DNA from: Muribaculum sp.
GTDB taxonomy: Bacteria > Bacillota > Clostridia > Lachnospirales > Lachnospiraceae
Assembly (NCBI GenBank): GCA_023663735.1
Contig: JAMPGV010000031.1
Location: forward strand, 1 to 34,020
Reading direction: 5' to 3'
Length of the DNA: 34,020 bases
The translations under genes and the position numbers were made by a program. How positions within the stretch are numbered: position 1 is the first letter of the stretch; every line of letters begins with the position of its first letter. The notes beneath the pieces are model-generated. The model was not told the origin of the DNA, searched no databases, and saw only the letters and a program-made list of their open reading frames with translations. Shown here piece after piece: positions 7,403-15,474 of this stretch.

Positions 7403-9391
7403 CTAAAAACTTTTCACCGCCGTCTCATCCTTGCCTGCCTCCAGTTCCAAAGCCTTTTTGAGATGTTCTTTGGTAATCCTCCCGCTCTTCCCACAGTCTG
7501 CCAGCATCCCGGCTACTCGGGCAGCGGCACGGATTCTGGCCGGACTCAGCTCGGCGGCGCGCGCCAACTCCTGAAAGGACACGCTCTCCTCCACCTCCGG
7601 CTTCTCCGCCGTCAATGCCTTCTCCCACAAAAGCGCCCTGCCCTTCTCGTCCAGATTGCGGAATTTGATGACAAAACGAATCCGCCGCACGAACGCATCG
7701 TCAAAATGGTTTAACAGATTGGTGGCCATAATCAGCATCCCGTCATACTCCTCGATGCGCTGAAGCAGATAGGACGTGGAGACATTCGCATATTTGTCCC
7801 GGGCGTCCTGTATGCCGGTTCTTCGGGAAAACAAGGCGTCGGCCTCATCAAAAAACAGGAGATAACGGTTCTTCTGCGCAAGATGGAAAATCTCGTCCAT
7901 ATGCTTTTCCGTCTCTCCGATATATTTGTCGAAGATCCGGGACAAATCCACCTTAAAGAGCGGAAGGTGCAGCCGCCTCGCCAGAATGGAGGCCGCCATG
8001 GTCTTGCCCGTCCCGGAACTTCCGTGGAACAGCAGATGCAGTCCCTGCCTCCCCGTCCAGCCCGCGGCCAGCTCCGCCACCGTCTCCAACTGGCTCCTGC
8101 ATTCCTCGGACAACACAATCTCCTCCGACGCGTCGCTGTTCTCTATGATTCTCCCCAGACCGGACAAGACGGTTGTCTCCCGCAGTCCCGCCTCCCATGC
8201 AGCAGCGCTTCCCTCCGAAATATGTTTCGTCTCGGCCCAGATCCGGATTGCCTCCTGTTTCTCTCTAAATTCTCCGATATTCAGCCGATATCTCTCCAGC
8301 ATCCGCATCTGCCAGTCCCCGCGCTCTGCAGGTTCCAGCCAGAGATCCAGCGCCGCCTCCCGCTCCTTTGCAGTCAGCCACTCCGCAGGTTCCAGCCACA
8401 GGTTTGCAAACGGTTCCGCCACACGGGCGCAGGCCGCCGTCTCCGCCATCAAAACCACCGGCACATCCTGAAGGCTCTCTGTCAGCAGAAATTCCAGATC
8501 CGCCGCCTGTCTCTCCGCCCCTGAAGAAACGGAAAGCCATCCCTGCGTGAGTTCCAGCACCGCCACCGGCTCTATCAGTCTGCACAGCAGCCGCAGAATA
8601 TGCCCGATCTCCCGCAGGGAATCTTCCCCCTCAGACAATTGGTCCATTTTTACAAAAACCGTATTGGCCAAACAGCTTCGACATACACGGCATAACAGCG
8701 TGTGCTTCCCGACCCCGCGCCTTCCTTTTAGCAGAATCCGGACGGGTCTCTTATTTCCCAAATGATACCGCAGGACGGCGGCCTCCCGCTCGTGGAGGAG
8801 TAGAAGTTCCTCCTCCCCGGGCAGCTTAAGCTGCTCATTTTGCCCGTTCTGCCCTCCGGCCGCGCCGGGCAGAAACGCCCGATACCAAGGCGCCTCTAAC
8901 AAAGTCCCGGTCAGCAGAAAATAAAACGCCGTTCGATTCAGAACCAACGGCAGCAGAAGAAGACCGCCCCGCTCCGCCTCCTCCCGGGGGAGCCGCAGAA
9001 GATCCCCAAGACCTCCGTTCTCCTGATGGAGCAGCGCAATCTGCTCAAAATCCACGGGCAGGACGGCAGAGAGCAGATGCAGGGCATATTGCAGGTTGGG
9101 TCGAAGTTCATGGTACTTTTCCCGAAAATCCAGACACAGTCCTCCCTCCAGCTCACAGCAAAAGGCGAACATCACCAGAAAATAAGAAGTCTCCGTCAGC
9201 TCAAAGCAAGTCCTCAAATATCGGGCCGGGAGAAAGATCTCGCTGTTTTCCTCTTTCTCCGCAATCTGTCCCCAAAGCTCCTCAAACGCCCTGCCAAGAG
9301 CTTCCGGTTCCTCCTGCTGCCAGTGCTGCAGACATAGAAAAAGTCCGAAATAGTCTTGCGTCTGTTCCTCTATGGAATCGTATTTGTCCAT
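7403..9391 (-). CDS. AAA+ ATPase of the contractile injection system (Afp15/Pvc15-like)
   Basis: The 662-aa product carries a C-terminal AAA+ module with Walker A GSSGTGKT (residues 457-464), Walker B LLFFDEAD (511-518), sensor-1 Asn in ATNLL (558) and arginines in FVRRIRF (569-572). An upstream region (about 215-400) holds a second, degraded P-loop, GRRGVGKH (223-230), with no clear Walker B. The N-terminal ~170 residues are helical. This arrangement fits the large ATPase always found in eCIS loci (Afp15/Pvc15 type), thought to act in assembly or cargo handling in the cytoplasm. AGGGGA precedes the ATG. It lies between the tail protein and XRE genes. Confidence 0.92.
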   Translation of the reverse strand: MDKYDSIEEQTQDYFGLFLCLQHWQQEEPEALGRAFEELWGQIAEKEENSEIFLPARYLRTCFELTETSYFLVMFAFCCELEGGLCLDFREKYHELRPNLQYALHLLSAVLPVDFEQIALLHQENGGLGDLLRLPREEAERGGLLLLPLVLNRTAFYFLLTGTLLEAPWYRAFLPGAAGGQNGQNEQLKLPGEEELLLLHEREAAVLRYHLGNKRPVRILLKGRRGVGKHTLLCRVCRSCLANTVFVKMDQLSEGEDSLREIGHILRLLCRLIEPVAVLELTQGWLSVSSGAERQAADLEFLLTESLQDVPVVLMAETAACARVAEPFANLWLEPAEWLTAKEREAALDLWLEPAERGDWQMRMLERYRLNIGEFREKQEAIRIWAETKHISEGSAAAWEAGLRETTVLSGLGRIIENSDASEEIVLSEECRSQLETVAELAAGWTGRQGLHLLFHGSSGTGKTMAASILARRLHLPLFKVDLSRIFDKYIGETEKHMDEIFHLAQKNRYLLFFDEADALFSRRTGIQDARDKYANVSTSYLLQRIEEYDGMLIMATNLLNHFDDAFVRRIRFVIKFRNLDEKGRALLWEKALTAEKPEVEESVSFQELARAAELSPARIRAAARVAGMLADCGKSGRITKEHLKKALELEAGKDETAVKSF

Positions 9392-9479
9392 GCGTATGTC
9401 CCCTTTTCAAGCATGTCGCCATGCCGCGACAACAGTGATAGCTGTGATAGCTACAATAACCGCAGTAACCGCTATCCTG

Positions 9480-10505
9480 TCACTGCAGCCGTATATTGTC
9501 CACGCAAATACCCTCCGCCCGCAGTTCTGCCTCATAGGGGGACACGATTGCGGTCTTGTCCAGAAAATACTGTCTGTCCAGCCGGTCTGTCCGGTGCAGG
9601 AAAATAAAATCCATGCAGATCCCTATCGGCGCGGCTTTTTTCATCCATTCCAAATAGGGTTCCTGCCAAACCTCCCGGCAGCTTTCGACCAGTATTGTCA
9701 GCCGACGCCTGCCCGGATCTTCCACAGACACGGCTCTGCAGCCCAGCAGAATTTGCGCCAGTTCGGTATAATATCCGCAGGTTCCCTTCCGATCCGCCAA
9801 GTGAATCCCCGCCCGCAGAAGCTTTTGCAGAACCTTCCACCGGATACCCTTGTCCTCAGCCGCCAGCCGCGCCGGTTCTTCCCATCCCATCCACTGCGCC
9901 AGCCGCACGACCTGTTCCTTTCCGCAGCACTCAAAATCCAATTCCTCCGCCAGCGCATCAATTTTCTCCTCCAGCTCCAGATAGATGTTCTGGTAAACCG
10001 CCAAAAAACGATCCAACGGCAGATGATTCTGATAGATGACAGGCAGATAGGCCGCAAAACTCTCCTTGGGAAAAGAAAGATCGTAACCCCTAAAAACCGT
10101 GTTCCTCTTCTCGTCCTCCCTCATGATTTTTAGCGCCAACTTTGCATAACGACCCCTGCCGTTTATACCGCCGTACAAAAGCAAATCCCAGTAGATGGAA
10201 GAATACTGCGCCCGCTCTTTGACGTATGCGAAACACTGCTCCACACTTCCTGCGGCGTCCGCTTTCTCTCCCTCTTCCTTTTGGTCAAACAGCCAGACAT
10301 ATGCAGAAAATACGGCGCTTCTGGTGATCCACAGCGCTAGGCGGTTCCACTGGGTCTGCGCTTTCCCACTGTCGTAGGTTTTGCTGACAAATATTCCTTG
10401 GACGCCTTCCTCGGGCAAAATCAGGCTTCCGTCTTCGTCCGCCGTCAATCCCTCCTGCTGCCCGCAGCGTTTTAGCTGTGTGGCGGACAGACATCTTTTC
10501 TTCAT
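9480..10505 (-). CDS. gpI-like phage tail/baseplate protein
   Basis: The 341-aa product contains a central region typical of phage tail protein I (TIGR02242/P2 gpI class): YLPVIYQ, DRFLAVYQNIYLELEEKID, (L)AQWMGWE, RW(K)VLQKLLRAGIHLADRKGT and a late TILVE stretch. In contractile tails gpI links the wedge (gpJ) to fibres. The start overlaps the stop of the wedge gene in an ATGA, so the two are co-translated. The C-terminus has no collagen-like or knob domain, so any receptor-binding fibre must be another protein. An 88-base gap follows before the ATPase gene; it holds only short GATAGC and TAACCGC repeats. Confidence 0.8.
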   Translation of the reverse strand: MKKRCLSATQLKRCGQQEGLTADEDGSLILPEEGVQGIFVSKTYDSGKAQTQWNRLALWITRSAVFSAYVWLFDQKEEGEKADAAGSVEQCFAYVKERAQYSSIYWDLLLYGGINGRGRYAKLALKIMREDEKRNTVFRGYDLSFPKESFAAYLPVIYQNHLPLDRFLAVYQNIYLELEEKIDALAEELDFECCGKEQVVRLAQWMGWEEPARLAAEDKGIRWKVLQKLLRAGIHLADRKGTCGYYTELAQILLGCRAVSVEDPGRRRLTILVESCREVWQEPYLEWMKKAAPIGICMDFIFLHRTDRLDRQYFLDKTAIVSPYEAELRAEGICVDNIRLQ

Positions 10506-12244
10506 TTTGAATACCCCTCCTTGGAGACGGCCACCTCAATTCTCCCGGCCGCCATGCGGTATTGCTCCAGATGTTTGGCCGTCATGGATCGGTACTTTTC
10601 CAGACAATGCTTATCCTGAATAGATTCCTCGGGAAAGACCTTCACCTTTATGATTCCGTTTTGATACGCCACATCCACTTTTTTGATAATCAGACCCGGC
10701 GTCTTCTTGGCATGTCGCCAGATATCTTCTTTTGTCACAAGGCGGTTCTGCCATTTCAACAATTTCGCCGCCTCCGCAAATTGTTCCGACGGTTTGCCTC
10801 CGGTTTTGCCGCCGCTGCCCACCATCGGATTGTTAAGCTTGACTGTTCCGAATAATTTCGGATTTTCCCATTCCCGTATTTTACCGATGGCCACATTTCC
10901 CTTTCCGCCGTCGGAAAGCACCAGAGACGTCAGAAGCAGTCCGTCCTCCGCCTCCTGCGGAATGTCGCCGTGTCTGCCGTCCCCCAGCACAATCGTCTCC
11001 CCGCACCAATGCCATCCGTTATCCCGGCTCGTCTCCTCCGGCTCCTGCCGCCAATATTCCCGATACCGGCTCCCGCCCGTTTTCTGCCGCAGCATCAGCT
11101 CCAGCCGGCCGTGGAGGATCCCCTCCCAGGGAAGCTCAATCTGCTGGGACGTCACCCCCGTGATCAGACAGGGACGATACCGCGAATCCACGTCCGGCGC
11201 GCTGCATACAATTTGGCACTCGACCGCTTTTTCTCCGGCCAGACATTCCGCCTCTGGCCATACGAACCGATTCGGCATCTCGGAGGTGATGGGCGGATCA
11301 ATCCGGCAGCGCTGCGTGATATCCTCCCATTCATCCTGCCCCCGCCGCAGCAACACCCGCAGATTGCCCGTTTTCGCCAGATAGCTCTTCAGAACGGCGC
11401 AGGGATGCTTTGCCGAGAGTAACACATGCTCCGAATGGCACAGCGTTTCCTGCTGTACGGCCGCGCCGACGTTCAGACGGATTCTATACAACTCGGGCAG
11501 GATGTCATAGCTTCCCTCCTTGATTCGGCACCGTATGGCAAACCCGTCCCCGCCGTCCGCCATAAATCCCTCCACGCGCAAGCGGATGCGTCCGCTGTAC
11601 AAAAGTCCCTTTGTCTCATCCAAATCAACCTGCGCCTCCTGCCAGCCTTCCGCCGTTTGATACTCCCACGCAAGCCGAGCCATATAGAAATCTCCCTCCA
11701 CGGGATTACGTTTTTTCTGTTCGTTGAGCAGCACGAAAAACGTCAGCGTCTCCCCCGGCTCCACGGCATATTTTAATGTGACGGTAAAAAGCGGATCCTC
11801 CCCGCGCAGGGCAAACCGGTTTTTGCGGCGCATTTTCATAACTTCTATCCGGTTCCGGCCATCCCCCTGATAGAATCCAGTCAGAAAATTGGCAGTAAGT
11901 TCCATTTCTCCCTCCGTCTCATACACCATTTGATCCGCCAGAAGTTTCGTCCCCGGGGGAATTGTGCAGTCTTTGTCTACATTATCATAAAAAATCCATG
12001 CCCGGGCGCAGCTTCCCTCGTCCGCGGGAATGCCCAGCAATTTCAGATATTTGCGGTAATGGCTCTCCTGTATCTGATCCAGATAATAGCTCTGCATATC
12101 CGCCAAAAGCGCCCAAAGCTCCAGCAGCGTTACGCCCGGATCGGACACTTCCCGATGCGTCCACCAAGGCGCCTGACTGCGCAGACGCTCCATCGCTTTC
12201 TCCAGAATTTTCCGGTAGCTGCTGTCATCCAACGACTTCTCCAT
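10502..12244 (-). CDS. Baseplate J-like wedge protein (Afp12-like)
   Basis: The 580-aa product begins with the strong family block (W)WTHREVSDPGVTLLELWA then LLADMQ(S)YYLDQI, characteristic of putative baseplate assembly proteins related to P2 gpJ/T4 gp6. The C-terminal part has the expected NPLMVGSG-like VKLNNPMVGSGG and ...VTKEDIWRHAKKTPGLIIKKVDV. It would form the baseplate wedge with gp25 and the preceding protein. The start at 12244 is preferred because GGAGG lies 6 bases upstream; an in-frame GTG at 12265 would lie before that site. It overlaps the end of the preceding wedge gene by 20 bases and the next gene by 4. Confidence 0.88.
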   Translation of the reverse strand: MEKSLDDSSYRKILEKAMERLRSQAPWWTHREVSDPGVTLLELWALLADMQSYYLDQIQESHYRKYLKLLGIPADEGSCARAWIFYDNVDKDCTIPPGTKLLADQMVYETEGEMELTANFLTGFYQGDGRNRIEVMKMRRKNRFALRGEDPLFTVTLKYAVEPGETLTFFVLLNEQKKRNPVEGDFYMARLAWEYQTAEGWQEAQVDLDETKGLLYSGRIRLRVEGFMADGGDGFAIRCRIKEGSYDILPELYRIRLNVGAAVQQETLCHSEHVLLSAKHPCAVLKSYLAKTGNLRVLLRRGQDEWEDITQRCRIDPPITSEMPNRFVWPEAECLAGEKAVECQIVCSAPDVDSRYRPCLITGVTSQQIELPWEGILHGRLELMLRQKTGGSRYREYWRQEPEETSRDNGWHWCGETIVLGDGRHGDIPQEAEDGLLLTSLVLSDGGKGNVAIGKIREWENPKLFGTVKLNNPMVGSGGKTGGKPSEQFAEAAKLLKWQNRLVTKEDIWRHAKKTPGLIIKKVDVAYQNGIIKVKVFPEESIQDKHCLEKYRSMTAKHLEQYRMAAGRIEVAVSKEGYSK

Positions 12245-14579
12245 CCGCCGCCTCCTTTTCCCCACATTCCGCCACTTCTCTCTCCAGACAGCTCACGTGA
12301 CAGCCGCCCAGATGCAGCGGACCCATATGGTGGAGCATCTCCTCGAACCACTCCCCGATCTCCGGCAGAAGCGTCTGCAGCTGCACCGCCATGCCCTCTT
12401 CCTTCTCAGAATCCCCCTGTCGCTCCAAAATCACCGCAAGCTCCCGCGCTTCCTCCTTGTATTGGCAGTCATAGATACGGACGAAGGGATAGCTTTTTTG
12501 CAGCAAAATTTCCAGATCCATCACCGACATCACGCGTCCGAACACTGCGGGATAACTCTCCCGCCACTGTTCTTCCTCCCACAGAGCCGTTCCGCGGCCG
12601 CCATACCGTGCGTCACATACGGATATGGCGTCCAGAATCCCCGTCTTGGGGGTCTCCACATGAAACACCGTTCCTGCGGGAAGCCTTGAATCCAAGTCCC
12701 CCTCCCCCGTTTCCGGGAGACCTAAAATTTCCACATAATTGGGATAAAATACCGGAAATGCCATCGGATCTCCCGCTTCCAGCCGAACCCAGAAGGCCTC
12801 CCTTCCAAAGAGAACTTTCCTGCCGATCATCTGATCCGGAGTGAAATGAAAACTTTCCGATCCCGCATACCAACGGTTGTCACCGGTGACCTCACGGTCA
12901 AAACCAAGATAGTTTCCGGTCTGCCCCGCCGAGCGATCCGCAACGATCCGCTCCTTGGGCAAAACACGACGCTCCGCAGACGCAAACCGAAGCCCTTCCC
13001 AAACGGGGATCTTCTTGCGGTAATAGGCCGCGTAGGCGTTGTCTGCTTTCACCGCCCGGAGACGGATGTAAAAATGTTCTTCCCCCTCCACGCTGCAGGG
13101 ACGCATATCCTGCGGAAGCCGCCATCTGTAAATCCGCTCGCCCGCCTCGCTTTTCCCTTCCCCTGCTGCCTCTTTTTCTCCTGCCGTCTCTTGCTCTCCG
13201 ACCGTCTTCTCTTCTCCTGCCGTCTCTTGCTCTCCGACCGCTTCCCCTTCTCCTGCTGTCTCTTTTTCTCCTGCTGCCGCTTTCTCTCCGACCACTTTCC
13301 CTTCTCCCGCTGCTTTTTCCCCTGTCGTCTCTTGCTCTCTGACCGCCTCCCCTTCTCCTGCTGCCTCTTTCTCTCCGACCGCTTTCCCTTCCCCTGCTGC
13401 CGACGCTGCGTTCTCCGGCAGTTTTTTCCAGAAGTTTCCGTCAAAGTACTCCCAGCAGGTCTCCCGGACGCTCCATTCTTCCACGGCCTCCTGCGGCTTA
13501 AGCCACGGATATTTCCGGTACAATTTTGCATATTCCTTGGGCGTTTCCGGCGGGAGTCTTTCTTCTATATCGCAGCGCTCCGTAAACCGGAGCGAGACTT
13601 CCCCGCCCTCTCCGGCCAGAACGCCGTCACAGGCCAAATAGCAGCACATTCCCGCTTCCGGCGCATCCGTAAAGGGAAGCAGACGCTCCCCGCCGCACGC
13701 TCCCGCTGCCGTCAGGCATAACTGCGCTTCCCTGCACTCCCCCGCCTCCCGCAGGGAAAATTCCCGAGAGAGGATCTCCAGCCACACGGGATCCATCTCC
13801 TCCCCGGCGGGAATATCCAGACGAATCTCATACCGGACATCCCCCAGATACCCCGCAAAGGCGGGCGTGGAACCGGATAGTCTGCACTGTCCCTCTGACT
13901 GCTCCCACTCCAGCAAATAGGCGTCCGCACCGCCGCTGATCTGCCAGACGCCCGGCAGAATACGATCGTCCAAATCCGGAAGATCCTCTCCCGGCTCCCA
14001 CTCCAGAACATACGCCACACCGTCTTTCCCATTGCACAGATTCGGAAAATACCATCGAAAAACCGGATGGCAAAGCTCTTCGCCCACCGCTTGGGACAAA
14101 AGAATCGGGAAATCCTTAGAATCTTTGGCCGTCCCGCCGTCATAAGTCAGCCATGCACACAACCCTTTTTGATAAACCGCATACCGAAGTCTGGCGGCAG
14201 TAAGCCGCAGATCTTCTTGCAATGCAAAGCGCAGCAGGCTGCCTTGTTCGGGTATCATATAACATTCCGTTCCCCGGGCAAGGCACTCCCCGTCGCTTCC
14301 GCCGGACGCCCGCACGGACAGCGCCGTCTTTAACTTGCGCGCCTCTCTCTCCTGCGGAGGCATCACCGACAGAAATTTCTGCTTATGTCTCTCCCAGATC
14401 TCATCATACCGCTTCTGGTTCTCCTGCATCATGTCCAAAAATGAGTCTGTGAGAACGCTCCCGGCCTCCGGACTGCCCGGCATATATTCCCATCCGGTCT
14501 GGTAGGCGAGCGCAAGTTTTTTGACCCAGATCTCCCTCCACAATCTTCTTTTTTTGTCGTCTATTTCGGTGCTTTCCAT
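12225..14579 (-). CDS. Large baseplate wedge protein (Afp11-like) with a Gly/Glu repeat insert
   Basis: The 784-aa product sits in the Afp11 position directly before the gpJ-like gene. It shows the usual opening (FLDMMQENQKRYDEIWER, then HKQKFLSV) and baseplate-like strands such as WEYFDGNFWKKL and RWRLPQDMRP. Between those last two, residues about 394-482 are a low-complexity insert of repeating GEKEAAGEGEAVGEQE-like units, probably a disordered surface loop. AGAGGA lies just before the ATG. The three tandem repeat elements at 14605-15008 separate this gene from gp25, so its translation is not coupled to the upstream genes. Assignment to Afp11 rests on position and general pattern. Confidence 0.75.
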   Translation of the reverse strand: MESTEIDDKKRRLWREIWVKKLALAYQTGWEYMPGSPEAGSVLTDSFLDMMQENQKRYDEIWERHKQKFLSVMPPQEREARKLKTALSVRASGGSDGECLARGTECYMIPEQGSLLRFALQEDLRLTAARLRYAVYQKGLCAWLTYDGGTAKDSKDFPILLSQAVGEELCHPVFRWYFPNLCNGKDGVAYVLEWEPGEDLPDLDDRILPGVWQISGGADAYLLEWEQSEGQCRLSGSTPAFAGYLGDVRYEIRLDIPAGEEMDPVWLEILSREFSLREAGECREAQLCLTAAGACGGERLLPFTDAPEAGMCCYLACDGVLAGEGGEVSLRFTERCDIEERLPPETPKEYAKLYRKYPWLKPQEAVEEWSVRETCWEYFDGNFWKKLPENAASAAGEGKAVGEKEAAGEGEAVREQETTGEKAAGEGKVVGEKAAAGEKETAGEGEAVGEQETAGEEKTVGEQETAGEKEAAGEGKSEAGERIYRWRLPQDMRPCSVEGEEHFYIRLRAVKADNAYAAYYRKKIPVWEGLRFASAERRVLPKERIVADRSAGQTGNYLGFDREVTGDNRWYAGSESFHFTPDQMIGRKVLFGREAFWVRLEAGDPMAFPVFYPNYVEILGLPETGEGDLDSRLPAGTVFHVETPKTGILDAISVCDARYGGRGTALWEEEQWRESYPAVFGRVMSVMDLEILLQKSYPFVRIYDCQYKEEARELAVILERQGDSEKEEGMAVQLQTLLPEIGEWFEEMLHHMGPLHLGGCHVSCLEREVAECGEKEAADGEVVG
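13134..13400. repeat. Low-complexity tandem repeats within the wedge gene
   Basis: On the plus strand this stretch is an irregular array of 18-24-base units built from CTGC(C/T)(G/T)(T/C)CTC, TTTCTCTCCGACC and similar words. On the minus strand it encodes alternating GEKE, AAGEGE, AVGEQE and TAGE blocks (residues about 394-482). The unit length is a multiple of three throughout, so copy-number change would keep the frame. Confidence 0.85.
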
Positions 14580-14604
14580 ATTTCCTCTTATTTTCCTTAT
14601 TATC

Positions 14605-14690
14605 AGATGTTTGCGAAACTCTATTTTTCGGAATTAGAATTGTGCGAATTGCACAATGATTCTTTGCAAATTAGTGCGTTTCGCAAATGT
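14605..14690. repeat. Palindromic repeat element, copy A (arms only)
   Basis: An 86-base element opens with AGATGTTTGCGAAAC and closes with GTTTCGCAAATGT, which are inverted repeats. Inner arms ATTGTGC (14639-14645) and GCACAAT (14651-14657) flank 5 bases. Compared with copies B and D the central structured region is missing, so this is a deletion derivative. It is preceded by TCCTTATTAT and followed by the 18-base word CTATCCTTATTATTTATT. Confidence 0.85.
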
Positions 14691-14708
14691 CTATCCTTAT
14701 TATTTATT

Positions 14709-14911
14709 AGACGTTTGTAAACTCTATTTTTCGCAATCCGAATTGTGCAGATTGTATATTCATAAGCAGACCCTAGCGAACCGCCGGCACTTAGATGCTG
14801 TATTTTAGCATCTTATGTGCCGTTGCGGTGAGGTTGGAGCGAAAGCGTGTCTGCGTTGGAATATACAATTTGCACAATGACCCCTTACGAAACGTAGCGT
14901 TTCGCAAATGT
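14709..14911. repeat. Palindromic repeat element, copy B (full, flanked by 18-bp direct repeats)
   Basis: The 203-base element has ends AGACGTTTGTAAAC and GTTTCGCAAATGT. Its inner arms are TTGTGCAGATTGTATATTC and the reverse complement of GAATATACAATTTGCACAA. The whole element can fold into one long stem with a branched centre. The centre includes AGATGCT (14793-14799), loop GTATTTT, and AGCATCT (14807-14813). It is bounded on both sides by CTATCCTTATTATTTATT (14691-14708 and 14912-14929), as for a target duplication or a tandem duplication. There is no coding capacity. Confidence 0.9.
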
Positions 14912-14929
14912 CTATCCTTATTATTTATT

Positions 14930-15008
14930 AGGCGTTTGTGAAACTCTATTTTTCGGAATTAGAATTGTGCGAATTGTATATCCCATAAGCAGACCCTAAC
15001 GAACCGCC
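14930..15008. repeat. Palindromic repeat element, copy C (5' half, ends at the gp25 stop codon)
   Basis: Starting AGGCGTTTGTGAAAC, this matches the first ~79 bases of copies B and D through GCAGACCCTAACGAACCG. It then stops exactly where the gp25 stop codon (15009-15011) begins. It lacks the second arm. Together A, B and C fill the 429-base gap between gp25 and the large wedge gene; no gene or ncRNA family is otherwise recognised there. Confidence 0.85.
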
Positions 15009-15395
15009 CTACGGCTCCGTCCGGCCGCCCAGCCAGACCTCCGCCCGATCGCTCTCCCGGCGTCCCACAATCTCATAGGAGACGGTCACATGAAGCGCCC
15101 CCTCTCTGCGCGCGTCCGCATCCACCATTACATTCGCAATCCGCTTTTCCCACATGCCGAGGGAATGCCTGATCTCCCGTCGGATCATTTCCTGCGTCCG
15201 ATCGTCTATGTTTTCAAATAGAAACTGGTGCAACTTGGTGCCGAAATCCGGATGCAGAATCCGCTCCCCCGGTTCCGTCAGGAGAATAATCTTGACCGAC
15301 TCCCGGATATTGTCCCGCAGTTCGCTGACCTCCACCCGTCCGTGTTCGCCGGACACGGTAAACGGGAATTTGCATCCCCTTGATTCTGTTGACAT
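15009..15395 (-). CDS. gp25/GPW-like baseplate wedge protein (Afp9-like)
   Basis: The 128-aa product is a typical GPW/gp25 protein. It shows an FPF(T) opening, (L)RDNIRESVKIILLT, EPGERILHPDFGTKLHQFLFEN and IRREIRHSLGMWEKRI; the EPGER-P-FG core is the family hallmark, shared with lysozyme-like gp25 and TssE. It forms part of the wedge that triggers sheath contraction. GGAGGAGAGAG precedes the ATG. Its stop codon abuts repeat copy C, suggesting an insertion right at the 3' end of the gene. Confidence 0.93.
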   Translation of the reverse strand: MSTESRGCKFPFTVSGEHGRVEVSELRDNIRESVKIILLTEPGERILHPDFGTKLHQFLFENIDDRTQEMIRREIRHSLGMWEKRIANVMVDADARREGALHVTVSYEIVGRRESDRAEVWLGGRTEP

Positions 15396-15420
15396 CTCTC
15401 TCCTCCTGCAGCCTTGTTGT

Positions 15421-15464
15421 CCCTGTATTATTTGCCCCTGTATTGTTTGTCCTATATTGTTTGT
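15421..15464. repeat. Short tandem repeat (three ~15-base units) between gp25 and the spike gene
   Basis: Three near-identical units, CCCTGTATTATTTGC, CCCTGTATTGTTTGT and CCTATATTGTTTGT, fill most of the 79-base gap between the gpV-like stop and the gp25 ribosome site. They have no dyad symmetry. They look like a small slipped-strand expansion. Confidence 0.8.
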
Positions 15465-15474
15465 TTCTGCCGCC

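Noticed and set aside
9420-9479. GATAGC and TAACCGC short repeats before the ATPase gene
   Set aside because: The repeats are only 6-7 bases and irregular. They do not form a convincing operator or CRISPR-like array.
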